Source: CAYSSJ01 sp964433675 (GTDB lineage: Bacteria > Cloacimonadota > Cloacimonadia > Cloacimonadales > TCS61). Taken from it: a DNA stretch of 64,000 nucleotides. Below the pieces are notes generated by a model. The model searched no databases. It was not told the DNA's origin and saw only the letters and a program-made list of their open reading frames with translations. The number at the start of each line of letters is the position of its first letter. The stretch's first letter is position 1. This document shows, in pieces, positions 9,083-16,966 of the stretch. The position numbers were made by a program, and so were the translations under genes. The stretch is taken from NCBI GenBank assembly GCA_964433675.1, contig CAYSSJ010000001.1, positions 186,001 through 250,000 of the forward strand, read 5' to 3'.

Positions 9083-9856
9083 ATGTTCCGTAAGAAAGAG
9101 AAGAAAGTAAAAAGAAAGAAACATGTAGTTCAGGAGTATGCTGAAGCGATCTTGTTCGCCTTTGTGGTAGCAATGATCATAAGGAACTATACTATTCAGA
9201 TGTTCAAAATACCCTCTTCATCGATGGAGACGACTTTACTTATCGGAGATTATTTGGTTGGTAACAAACTAAAATACTTCTTTACCGATCCTCAAAGAGA
9301 AGATATTGTTATTTTCTTTATGCCGCCAGATCCCGAACAACCCCAACCCAGAGATCAATATTGGAGAATTATCGGTCCTGTTTATTTCGATAAAAATGCC
9401 TTTCGCCCGATCTGGTATCAAAAAAAGAATGTGGTCAAAAGAGTTATCGGAATGCCGGGAGATGAAGTGGAGATCAAAGATAAGGTCGTACATGTAAATG
9501 GCGAACCAATGAGAAGAGAATACGAACAATATATAGATAGGCGGGTAATACCGAGAGAAGCCGGGAATATTACCTGGGTTAATGGTCAAAATATGGGAAG
9601 CAGGGACAACTTCGGTCCGGTTGTCGTTCCCGAAGATCACTACTTTGTGTTGGGTGATAACAGAGATATGAGTGAAGATAGCCGATATTGGGGATTTGTG
9701 CACAGACATGAAATAACCGGAACTCCGGCTCTGATAACATTCTCCTACGGAGCTCCACCTATGGCTGATATCAGAGATTACTTCTATCAACAGCGTGGTT
9801 TATTACGCCAACGTAACGAGATCAGATGGAACAGGGTATTCAAAGTGATAAAATAG
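9083..9856 (+). CDS. lepB: Signal peptidase I
   Basis: This inner-membrane serine protease removes signal peptides from exported proteins. Of its 257 residues, one N-terminal membrane helix spans about residues 18-36, followed by the catalytic Ser47 in IPSSSMETT. The general-base Lys119 lies in NVVKRVIGMPGDEV, and box E is GDNRDMSEDSRYWG. Between these lies a larger periplasmic domain than in minimal Gram-positive enzymes. Its 3' end overlaps the hemW-like gene by 31 bases, so the two are co-transcribed. A leader hairpin lies about 28 bases upstream of the start. The many exported proteins in this window are its expected substrates. Confidence 0.96.
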   Translation: MFRKKEKKVKRKKHVVQEYAEAILFAFVVAMIIRNYTIQMFKIPSSSMETTLLIGDYLVGNKLKYFFTDPQREDIVIFFMPPDPEQPQPRDQYWRIIGPVYFDKNAFRPIWYQKKNVVKRVIGMPGDEVEIKDKVVHVNGEPMRREYEQYIDRRVIPREAGNITWVNGQNMGSRDNFGPVVVPEDHYFVLGDNRDMSEDSRYWGFVHRHEITGTPALITFSYGAPPMADIRDYFYQQRGLLRQRNEIRWNRVFKVIK

Positions 9857-10950
9857 AACATATTTATGTTCATGTCCCGTTTTGCCTAAAAAAATGCCCG
9901 TATTGTTCTTTTTATTCTGTTAAGTTTGATCATTCACTTCTCGATAAATATCAGCAAGCTCTCATCAAAGAGATCCATTCTTTCAAAGATAAATATGATC
10001 TGCTATGCAAAACCCTATATCTCGGAGGCGGAACGCCTTCTTTGCTGCCGATAGAAAAGCTCGGCAAAATAATATCCGAATTTGATATAAACTCGAATGC
10101 GGAGATTACCATAGAAGCAAATCCTTATACCATAAGTAATGACAAAGCTGAGAAATGGGCGGAGTTGGGTATCAATCGTGTTAGTATCGGCGCTCAATCA
10201 TTTCTGGATAAAGAGTTGAGACTATTGGGAAGACTACATAGCTGCAAAGATATATATGAGGCTATCAACATCTTACGTTCAAAAGAACTGACCAATCTCT
10301 CACTCGATTTGATCTATGGTTTGCCATATCAAACCTGTGAAGATGTACGCTATTCTTTGCGTGAAATTTGTAAACTTCAACCGAATCATGTATCAACCTA
10401 CTGTCTTAGTTTGGATCCTACTTCCGAACTATATTCTTATCGTCATTTGTTGCCATCTGATGATATGGCGGCAGATATTTATGAAGAGATCGGACAGACC
10501 CTCTCAGCCGTAGGTTATATACAATATGAGATCTCTAATTTTGCCATGCCCGGTTATGAATCAAGACATAATCTGGCATATTGGCAATACAGAGACTTTA
10601 TTGGATTGGGAGCTTCTGCGCATGGCAGGATATACGGTTATGCTTATGAGAATCCTTCGGATATAGACGAATATATCGAGACAATAAGTAATGATAAGAT
10701 TATGGTTAGTAACCAACATCTCAGCCGCGATGAGTGTGAAAAAGAATACATTATTATGAACCTAAGAACTGCAAAGGGTGTGAATCTGGAGGAATTTGGA
10801 AATAAGTTCAAAGCCGGATTTATAGAAAAGTATGCTGACATACTGGAGATATATCTGAAACAAAGCTATCTGATTGTAACGGAAGATCATATAAGATTGG
10901 CTCCTAAGGCTTATTTCATATCTAACTCTATTTTGATGGATTTTGTGTGA
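9826..10950 (+). CDS. hemW: HemW-like radical SAM protein (oxygen-independent coproporphyrinogen oxidase family)
   Basis: This 374-residue radical SAM enzyme has the cluster motif C20-x3-C24-x2-C27 (CLKKCPYCSF), then LYLGGGTPSLL, ITIEANPYT, GINRVSIGAQSF, LDLIYGLPYQT and the C-terminal HemW region (GLGASAHGRI). HemW proteins are haem chaperones or family members without oxidase activity, whereas true HemN uses a longer N-terminus. The short N-terminus here favours HemW. The start lies inside lepB by 31 bases, and no closer in-frame start precedes the cluster motif, so the overlap is real. It may instead be a HemN-type enzyme; sequence alone does not settle substrate. Confidence 0.9.
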   Translation: MEQGIQSDKIEHIYVHVPFCLKKCPYCSFYSVKFDHSLLDKYQQALIKEIHSFKDKYDLLCKTLYLGGGTPSLLPIEKLGKIISEFDINSNAEITIEANPYTISNDKAEKWAELGINRVSIGAQSFLDKELRLLGRLHSCKDIYEAINILRSKELTNLSLDLIYGLPYQTCEDVRYSLREICKLQPNHVSTYCLSLDPTSELYSYRHLLPSDDMAADIYEEIGQTLSAVGYIQYEISNFAMPGYESRHNLAYWQYRDFIGLGASAHGRIYGYAYENPSDIDEYIETISNDKIMVSNQHLSRDECEKEYIIMNLRTAKGVNLEEFGNKFKAGFIEKYADILEIYLKQSYLIVTEDHIRLAPKAYFISNSILMDFV

Positions 10951-10979
10951 TTTTGACGTTGAGAGAAGATATATTTCGG

Positions 10980-11005
10980 TTGACATTTGGAAAGGATGAT
11001 TAATT
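10980..11005 (+). promoter_or_regulatory. Possible promoter with TTGACA before secreted GATase1-like gene
   Basis: TTGACA at 10980-10985 lies 47 bases before the start codon at 11027. About 15 bases later TTAATTTG occurs, which loosely recalls the Bacteroidota -7 box (TAnnTTTG) but is one base short. Direct evidence is only the hexamer and its position. Confidence 0.3.
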
Positions 11006-11026
11006 TGTAGATACGAGGAGTAAAAT

Positions 11027-12274
11027 ATGAAGTATATAAATATAGTGATCATATTGATGTTAAGTCTCACACTTTCAGCCGAGATTTTGGTACCGATGGA
11101 TTCGGTGCAAAGGAATCATCTCAAAGCCTATGGCATTGCATTTAGGGCATTACAGGAAGGTTTGGATGTGCAATGGTTATTGAATTATCGTGGGGGATCA
11201 TTTTTGATACCGGAATCTTCTGAGATCAAAGCTTTGTGCAATATCCGTGGTGTTAGCTTTGAAGTTATCGGTGGTGCTACGATAGCCGGCATCTATAATG
11301 AAATAGACAATTCCAACATGGAGATCATGGTTTTGGAAAAAGAACCTCGTATCGCTATTTATACTCCTCCCAATTCGCTACCTTGGGATGATGCGGTTAC
11401 GCTGGCACTGACTTATGCTGAGATAGATTATGATACCCTATGGGATGAGGAAGTACTCGCCGGTGAGCTTAGCAACTATGATTGGTTACATCTTCATCAC
11501 GAAGATTTTACCGGGCAGTATGGTAAGTTTTATGGCAGTTTCAGAAATGCAGCTTGGTATCAGGAAGATGTAATGATAAATGAAGAGATGGCGGGCAGGT
11601 TAGGATTCGATAAAGTATGGCAGCTCAAGCATACAGTAGCACATCAGGTACGTGAATATGTGTTGGAGGGCGGATTCTTATTCGCTATGTGCGCAGCAAC
11701 CGAAACAATGGATATAGCCTTGGCAGCACAGAATGTAGATATAGTCCAAGCAGAAATAGATGGCGATGGTATCGATCCAAATTATCAGAAGAAATTAGAT
11801 TTTTCCAGAACTTTTACATTCGAGAACTTCTCACTTACCACCAACCCTTATATCTACGAGCATTCCAGTATAGATGCAAGTGATTATGCACAATTAAGAG
11901 GTCCGGAAGAGGATCATTTTGTCTTATTCGATTTTTCAGCGAAGTATGATCCGGTTCCTACTATGTTAACTCAAAATCATGTGAATGTGATCAATGGTTT
12001 TCTGGGACAAACCACATCTTTCCACAAAGAATATATAAAAAGCAGCGTTATCATACTAGGTGAAACGCCAGGAGCTGATGAGGTAAAGTATTTACACGGT
12101 AATTTGGGTAAGGGTACATTTACCTTCTATGGAGGACATGATCCGGAAGATTATGCTCATAGAGTAGGAGATCCCGAAACCAATCTGGATTTGCACAAAA
12201 ATTCGCCCGGATATAGACTGATACTGAATAATATCCTATTCCCGGCAGCCGAAAAGAAAAAACTCAAAACCTGA
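11027..12274 (+). CDS. Exported conserved protein with GATase1-like features
   Basis: This is a 415-residue protein with an N-terminal signal peptide (about residues 1-18). The mature part begins ILVPMDSVQRNHLKAYGIAF and continues WLLNYRGGSFLIP. As I recall, Bacteroidota relatives are sometimes labelled asparagine synthetase B, but I see no ATP-pyrophosphatase motif here. The middle has YTPPNSLPWDDAVT and NYDWLHLHHEDFTGQYGKFY. GGFLFAMCAATETMDIALA resembles a type 1 glutamine-amidotransferase or ThuA-like nucleophile elbow, with Cys as the candidate. Function is unknown. It is probably periplasmic and single-gene, with a good ribosome site (ACGAGGAG) before the start. Confidence 0.75.
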   Translation: MKYINIVIILMLSLTLSAEILVPMDSVQRNHLKAYGIAFRALQEGLDVQWLLNYRGGSFLIPESSEIKALCNIRGVSFEVIGGATIAGIYNEIDNSNMEIMVLEKEPRIAIYTPPNSLPWDDAVTLALTYAEIDYDTLWDEEVLAGELSNYDWLHLHHEDFTGQYGKFYGSFRNAAWYQEDVMINEEMAGRLGFDKVWQLKHTVAHQVREYVLEGGFLFAMCAATETMDIALAAQNVDIVQAEIDGDGIDPNYQKKLDFSRTFTFENFSLTTNPYIYEHSSIDASDYAQLRGPEEDHFVLFDFSAKYDPVPTMLTQNHVNVINGFLGQTTSFHKEYIKSSVIILGETPGADEVKYLHGNLGKGTFTFYGGHDPEDYAHRVGDPETNLDLHKNSPGYRLILNNILFPAAEKKKLKT

Positions 12275-12360
12275 TATCGTGCCTGCATAATCACCAGTAA
12301 ATAGTGGTCATTATTAGAAATAAATAAATAATGCTGGACAAACTAACCTCATTCAGCTTT

Positions 12361-12366
12361 TTGACA
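12361..12366 (+). promoter_or_regulatory. TTGACA hexamer upstream of rpsA
   Basis: TTGACA lies 28 bases before the rpsA start at 12394. The distance leaves little room for a 5' leader if it is a -35 element, and no convincing -10 follows at 17 bases. Reported because the same hexamer recurs in most promoter-bearing gaps of this window. Confidence 0.25.
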
Positions 12367-12393
12367 TAAAAAATATTGTATTGGGAGATTTAG

Positions 12394-13962
12394 ATGTTAG
12401 AAGAAAAGAAAAATAAAGAAGAATTGGAAGAAAAAGAAGAACAAGAGAAAGAAGAGCCTCAAGAACAAGCAGATGTCGTAGCCGAAGATACGGAAGAGCC
12501 TCAAGAACAAGTAGAAGACGTAGCCGAAGAAACTGAAGAGAAAACTGCAGAACCCGAGCAGGACTCTAAAGAAGAAGAAGGTGATCCGGAAGATTTTGAG
12601 AAACTATTGGAAGAATCGTTGGGGAATATCCATAATTTTGAAATCGGAGATGAAGTAGAAGGTGAGATTATAAACATTACCGATTCTTATATCTTTGTTT
12701 CTTTGGGTGGAAAACGAGATGTTTATGCCGAGAAAACAGAGTATTTGGACAAAAAGGGTAACCTGCCATACAAAATTGCTGATAAACTCTCCGGTTATGT
12801 AGTTAAATGCAGCGAAACTGAGACTATGATTGCTAAAAGCTTAATGGCGGTTAATAAAAGAATAGTCGAAGAAGCTTTTGAAGAGAAGATTCCTGTAAGT
12901 GGCAAGATCCAATCGGTTACCAAAGGCGGATATATAGTAGACCTCTCCGGTTTAAGAGCATTCTGCCCAGCTTCTCATATGGGTGATAAACCGAATACGG
13001 ATGTAAAAGAATATCTCGGACAAAATTACGATTTTCAGATCATTGAGTATAGCGACAAGGGCAGAAATATAGTTTTGTCAAGACGAGTGTTATTGGAAAA
13101 AGAAAAAGAACAGCAGAAAAAAGAGACTTTGGAAAATATCGAAGTTGGCAGTGTAGTAAAAGGCAAGATAACGCGTCTTACTAATTTCGGTGTATTTATC
13201 GATATAGGTGGAGTAGAAGGTCTATTGCATATATCCGAACTATCTTGGACGCATGTGGAATCTCCGTCTGATGTAGTAAACTTAGGCGATGAGATTGAAG
13301 CGAAAGTGATCAGAATGAATAAGGGGAAGGTTTCCCTTAGCCTCAAAGCAATGCAACCGGATCCCTTCTATGAAGCTATCAAAGACCTGAACGAGGGTGA
13401 TGTGGTTACCTGTAAAGTATTGCGGAATTTACCGTTTGGTTCTTTTGTTGAGATCAAACCTACAGTAGAAGGACTGATACCGATATCGGAAATGGCAGCC
13501 GGCAGGCACATTTCTCATCCTTCCGAAATAATCCAGGAAGGTGACACATTGGAAGCACAACTTCTCAAGATCAATGCTGAGAAGAAAAAGATATCGCTCT
13601 CGCTAAAAGCACTGCAACCGGACCCATGGGATACAATTGAAGAGCATTTCTCAGAGAGTGATGTGGTTAAAGGCACAGTAGAGAATGTAGTTAACTTCGG
13701 TGCTTTTATCAAAGTTAAGGATGGCATTGTCGGACTGATGCCGAAACAAAAGATCAACTTGGCTGGGATAAAACTAACTCCGGATAGTGTCGGCGAGGAG
13801 ATAAACGTACGGATTTCGAAGATAGACAAAGAGCAAAGAAGGATCTCTCTTGAACCATCATCTCTACCGGAAACTGTAACAGAACAAAAAGGTGATTGGA
13901 AAAGTTATAAAAATTCAAAGAAAAAGGAACTGGATGAGGATAATCCGTTCTCGATATTATAG
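12394..13962 (+). CDS. rpsA: 30S ribosomal protein S1
   Basis: S1 binds mRNA on the 30S platform and helps initiate translation. The 522-residue protein has five S1 (OB-fold) domains at about residues 84-155, 168-237, 255-325, 340-412 and 427-498. Typical signatures are GKITRLTNFGVFIDIGGVEG and SLSLKAMQPDP. E. coli S1 has six domains, and five is within the known range. The first ~80 residues are an unusual Glu-rich, low-complexity extension (EEKKNKEELEEKEEQEKEE) containing a 14-residue tandem duplication. The Lys/Asp-rich C-terminus ends soon after domain five. A strong terminator follows, and the gene appears to be transcribed alone. Confidence 0.95.
   Translation: MLEEKKNKEELEEKEEQEKEEPQEQADVVAEDTEEPQEQVEDVAEETEEKTAEPEQDSKEEEGDPEDFEKLLEESLGNIHNFEIGDEVEGEIINITDSYIFVSLGGKRDVYAEKTEYLDKKGNLPYKIADKLSGYVVKCSETETMIAKSLMAVNKRIVEEAFEEKIPVSGKIQSVTKGGYIVDLSGLRAFCPASHMGDKPNTDVKEYLGQNYDFQIIEYSDKGRNIVLSRRVLLEKEKEQQKKETLENIEVGSVVKGKITRLTNFGVFIDIGGVEGLLHISELSWTHVESPSDVVNLGDEIEAKVIRMNKGKVSLSLKAMQPDPFYEAIKDLNEGDVVTCKVLRNLPFGSFVEIKPTVEGLIPISEMAAGRHISHPSEIIQEGDTLEAQLLKINAEKKKISLSLKALQPDPWDTIEEHFSESDVVKGTVENVVNFGAFIKVKDGIVGLMPKQKINLAGIKLTPDSVGEEINVRISKIDKEQRRISLEPSSLPETVTEQKGDWKSYKNSKKKELDEDNPFSIL
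12451..12534 (+). repeat. 42-bp tandem duplication in the rpsA acidic extension
   Basis: Two 42-base units (12451-12492 and 12493-12534) begin with the same gaagagcctcaagaacaag and encode near-identical 14-residue acidic segments (EEPQEQADVVAEDT and EEPQEQVEDVAEET). They look like a recent in-frame duplication by slippage. Confidence 0.9.
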
Positions 13963-13980
13963 ATAAATTAAGAGAAAGAA

Positions 13981-14010
13981 ACGGGGCATGTTGAGTGCCC
14001 CGTTTTTTTT
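13981..14010 (+). terminator. Rho-independent terminator after rpsA
   Basis: ACGGGGCA (13981-13988) pairs perfectly with TGCCCCGT (13996-14003) around a 7-base loop, followed by eight T. It also lies just past the gcvPB stop on the other strand. There the trailing sequence (TTTCTTTCTCT) is weaker, so it may work partly in both directions. Confidence 0.93.
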
Positions 14011-14015
14011 GTATA

Positions 14016-15464
14016 TTACCAAGAGTATTTTACATCAAGGTGTCTAGCTGCATGAGCATCATCTACCCGTTTAACAGGAGTATTATGCGGTGCCGTTTTC
14101 ACCATTTCGGTATCGGTTTCACATTCTTTGGCTATCTCGATCATTGCTTCGATGAATTCATCCAGAGTTGCTTTACTCTCCGTCTCGGTAGGTTCCACCA
14201 TCATAGCTTCACTTACGATGAGCGGAAAATATACTGTGGGAGCATGATAACCTTTGTCCAATATCCGTTTGGCAATATCAAACATACGAATCCCATATTC
14301 GCTTTTCTGCCATTTGGCACTAGCTACATATTCATGCATACAATAGCTTTTGAAAGGCACATGGTAATAATCCTGCAATTTCTTCATCAGATAATTAGCG
14401 TTTATTACCGCATTTTCTGCTATTCTTCTCAAGCCTTTCGGACCTAGCATTTTGATATAGATATAAGCTCGGACATTGACTGCAAAATTCCCATAAAATG
14501 AATGTAATTTCCCGATCGAACTATCTGCATGAGAGTAATCGAGGAAGTATACCTCTTTATTTTTTGCTGCCATGGGAACTGGCAGGAAACGTACGAGATC
14601 TTCTCTTACACCGATAGGACCAGAACCCGGACCGCCACCACCATGGGGTGTGCCAAAAGTTTTGTGTAGATTAAAGTGCATGATATCAAAGCCGATCTCA
14701 CCCGGTTTTATATATCCGAGTAAAGCGTTCAGATTGGCACCATCCAAATAAAGCAGCCCATCTACAGAATGAATGATCTCGGCAATGCGCTCGATCTGAG
14801 TCTCGAAAATACCCAAAGTGTTCGGGTTAGTCAGCATAAAACCAGCGACATCGTCTGTGACGATCTTTTCCAGTTCTTCTATATCTACCATTCCCTTATC
14901 GTTAGATTTTATCTCGACCACATCGAAGCCAGCCATCTTTACACTGGCAGGATTGGTACCGTGAGCTGAATCCGGTAAGATTATTTTGGTTTTGTTAGTA
15001 TTCTCTTTGCTCTGATGATATGCTTGGATGAGTTTGAGACCGACATACTCACCTTGTGCTCCGGCAACCGGTTGTAAGGTAACAGCCTTGAACCCGGATA
15101 TCTCCGCCAGATCTTTCTGGAGTTCATACATAATCTGCACTGCACCTTGAACCGAAGCTTGTGGTTGCAGCGGATGGATATTAACAAGCTGATCATTGCG
15201 AACCAAAGTTTCGTTCAGTTTGGGATTGTACTTCATAGTACATGAGCCGAGCGGATAAAACCCCTTTTCGACACAATGATTCATATGACTAAGCTTCAGA
15301 AAATGGCGCATTACGTCCAATTCGCTTAATTCCGGCAACTTAAAGTTATCTTTTCTTCTGAATTTTTCCGGGATGCAATCCTCAAATTTTGTTTCCACAT
15401 CCAATTTTGGCAGGGTATATCCTTTTTTGCCGGGGGCGTGTCTTTCGAAGATTAGTTTAGCCAT
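14016..15464 (-). CDS. gcvPB: Glycine dehydrogenase (decarboxylating) subunit 2
   Basis: This is the PLP-binding half of the split P-protein of the glycine cleavage system. With GcvPA it decarboxylates glycine and passes the methylamine to lipoylated GcvH. The PLP lysine is in NLHKTFGTPHGGGGPG. Other signatures are YPLGSCTMKYNPK, LQPVAGAQGEYVGL and LPDSAHGTNPAS. The longest frame opens at 15497. The Met at 15464 is preferred because GGGGG lies about 8 bases upstream and the family N-terminus (KLIFERHAPGKKGY) begins there. That start overlaps the gcvPA stop by 8 bases. GcvH and GcvT are not in the window. Confidence 0.96.
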   Translation of the reverse strand: MAKLIFERHAPGKKGYTLPKLDVETKFEDCIPEKFRRKDNFKLPELSELDVMRHFLKLSHMNHCVEKGFYPLGSCTMKYNPKLNETLVRNDQLVNIHPLQPQASVQGAVQIMYELQKDLAEISGFKAVTLQPVAGAQGEYVGLKLIQAYHQSKENTNKTKIILPDSAHGTNPASVKMAGFDVVEIKSNDKGMVDIEELEKIVTDDVAGFMLTNPNTLGIFETQIERIAEIIHSVDGLLYLDGANLNALLGYIKPGEIGFDIMHFNLHKTFGTPHGGGGPGSGPIGVREDLVRFLPVPMAAKNKEVYFLDYSHADSSIGKLHSFYGNFAVNVRAYIYIKMLGPKGLRRIAENAVINANYLMKKLQDYYHVPFKSYCMHEYVASAKWQKSEYGIRMFDIAKRILDKGYHAPTVYFPLIVSEAMMVEPTETESKATLDEFIEAMIEIAKECETDTEMVKTAPHNTPVKRVDDAHAARHLDVKYSW

Positions 15465-16800
15465 TGGTAACCCCCTTGAGAGCAGATACAAATTCATCGA
15501 GTTGCTCTTTGGTTTTCTTTTCGGTTACGGCAACAAGAAGCAGATCATCAAAACCGAATTGTTTGAGTTCTATCCCGGCGAATATCTCTTTGTGATTGAG
15601 TTTTGAGATCAGTTCCTCTACCGGCACGGGTGCTTTCAGAGCGAATTCTTTGAAGAAGGGAGCATCATAAGCTAGTTCAAAACCTTTGAGCTTACTAATC
15701 TCGTGGGCCAAATAGTGAGCTTTAGTAGTGGATTGAATAGCCATTTCTTTCAAACCTTCAGGTCCCATCAAAGAAAGGAACACGGTTCCAGCCAGAGTAC
15801 AGAGAGCATCATTAGAGCAAATATTGGAAGTGGCTTTTGCTCTCCTGATATGTTGTTCACGGGTTTGTAATGTTAGTGCAAAAGCTCTATTCCCGTCAGC
15901 ATCGACAGTTGCGCCTACAATCCTACCGGGCATCATGCGAGATAAGGAAAGCGAAGTGGTAAGAAAGCCAAACAACGGACCACCGAAATTTTGCGTGTTA
16001 CCCAGCGCTTGTCCTTCTCCAACCACTATATCAGCGTTATACTCGGCAGGTGAGTTTAAAACTGGGAGAGAGATAGGATCTACTGCTGCTATAAATAGAG
16101 TTTTCTTTATTTGATGTACCAGTGGTTCGATCTCGAACATATCTTCGATATGGCCAAAGAAGTTTGGAGTTTGAACCAATACACACGCTATCTCATCGTT
16201 CAGCTTTTCTTTTAGATGCTTTATATCCAGTCTGCCATTTTTGTGCGGGACTGTAATCAACTCGATATCCAAGCCTTCTGTGTATGCCTTGATAACTTTT
16301 CGATAAAGCGGGTTTAGGGTTTCTGAGATCAGTGCTTTGTATCTGTTTGTCTTTCGAACAGCCATCAGTACCGCTTCTGCCGCTGCCGAAGCTCCGTCGT
16401 ACATGCCGGCATTGGAGATCTCCATACGTGTTAGTTCACATATCATCGTCTGATATTCGTAAATGTACTGTAAAGTGCCTTGACTTACTTCCGCTTGATA
16501 GGGTGTGTAGGCAGTATGAAATTCCGGACGCATAATAACATGGTCCACCGCTGCAGGGATATAATGATCATAAATACCACCGCCGAGATAAGAGTTCACT
16601 TGGTTAGTTGAACGATTTTTCCCAGCCAGTTTTGCTATCCTACGCGAGATTTCCAATTCGGATAAGCCTTCTTCGATGCAGCAAAAATCTTTGTAGATAA
16701 GCTTGTTCGGGATAGCTTGCAAAAGCTCTTCAAAAGAATCCACTCCGATCTCTGAGAGCATTTGCTTGCGCTGTTCATCAGTGTTTGAGATAAACGGCAT
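15457..16800 (-). CDS. gcvPA: Glycine dehydrogenase (decarboxylating) subunit 1
   Basis: This is the N-terminal half of the split P-protein, acting as a heterotetramer with GcvPB. The 447-residue frame begins MPFISNTDEQRKQML. It contains GGGIYDHYIPAAVDHV, YTPYQAEVSQGTLQ, ANG-type segments, VGEGQALGNTQNFGGPLFG and TSNICSNDAL, all characteristic. The longest frame begins at 16815. I chose 16800 because AAAGGAGTG sits just upstream of that Met and the family begins at this point. It leads a two-gene minus-strand operon that faces lptD divergently. Confidence 0.96.
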   Translation of the reverse strand: MPFISNTDEQRKQMLSEIGVDSFEELLQAIPNKLIYKDFCCIEEGLSELEISRRIAKLAGKNRSTNQVNSYLGGGIYDHYIPAAVDHVIMRPEFHTAYTPYQAEVSQGTLQYIYEYQTMICELTRMEISNAGMYDGASAAAEAVLMAVRKTNRYKALISETLNPLYRKVIKAYTEGLDIELITVPHKNGRLDIKHLKEKLNDEIACVLVQTPNFFGHIEDMFEIEPLVHQIKKTLFIAAVDPISLPVLNSPAEYNADIVVGEGQALGNTQNFGGPLFGFLTTSLSLSRMMPGRIVGATVDADGNRAFALTLQTREQHIRRAKATSNICSNDALCTLAGTVFLSLMGPEGLKEMAIQSTTKAHYLAHEISKLKGFELAYDAPFFKEFALKAPVPVEELISKLNHKEIFAGIELKQFGFDDLLLVAVTEKKTKEQLDEFVSALKGVTNG

Positions 16801-16966
16801 AAACACTCCTTTCATATAATTATATTTTGTTCATTAAAAAAATAATCTTTTTTCTGTCAATCGAAACTCAATAAGACAAAACCGGATCGGCTTAAAGATG
16901 ATGTTTGGTTTGGTTTGACAGAGTGTTAGCTTGACATAAATCAAAGGTAAAAAAAAATACCAAATT
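16801..16966. promoter_or_regulatory. Divergent promoter region gcvPA / lptD
   Basis: The gap carries TTGACA on the minus strand (16855-16860) pointing at gcvPA, and TTGACA twice on the plus strand (16916-16921 and 16931-16936) pointing at lptD 31-46 bases on. AT-rich stretches lie downstream of each. The arrangement suggests separate promoters; no confident -10 boxes or operators were found. Confidence 0.4.

Noticed and set aside
9269..9790. 173-codon minus-strand frame opposite lepB
   Set aside because: It is antisense to all signal peptidase catalytic motifs, with a composition typical of a shadow frame.
12290..12357. Possible short inverted repeats (ACCA...TGGT; GCTG...CAGC) after the secreted GATase1-like gene
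   Set aside because: Stems are only 4 bp with long loops; too weak to call a terminator.
15373..16815. Plus-strand frames of 60-100 codons across gcvPA/gcvPB
   Set aside because: They are antisense shadows of clearly coding minus-strand genes and lack ribosome sites or recognisable motifs.
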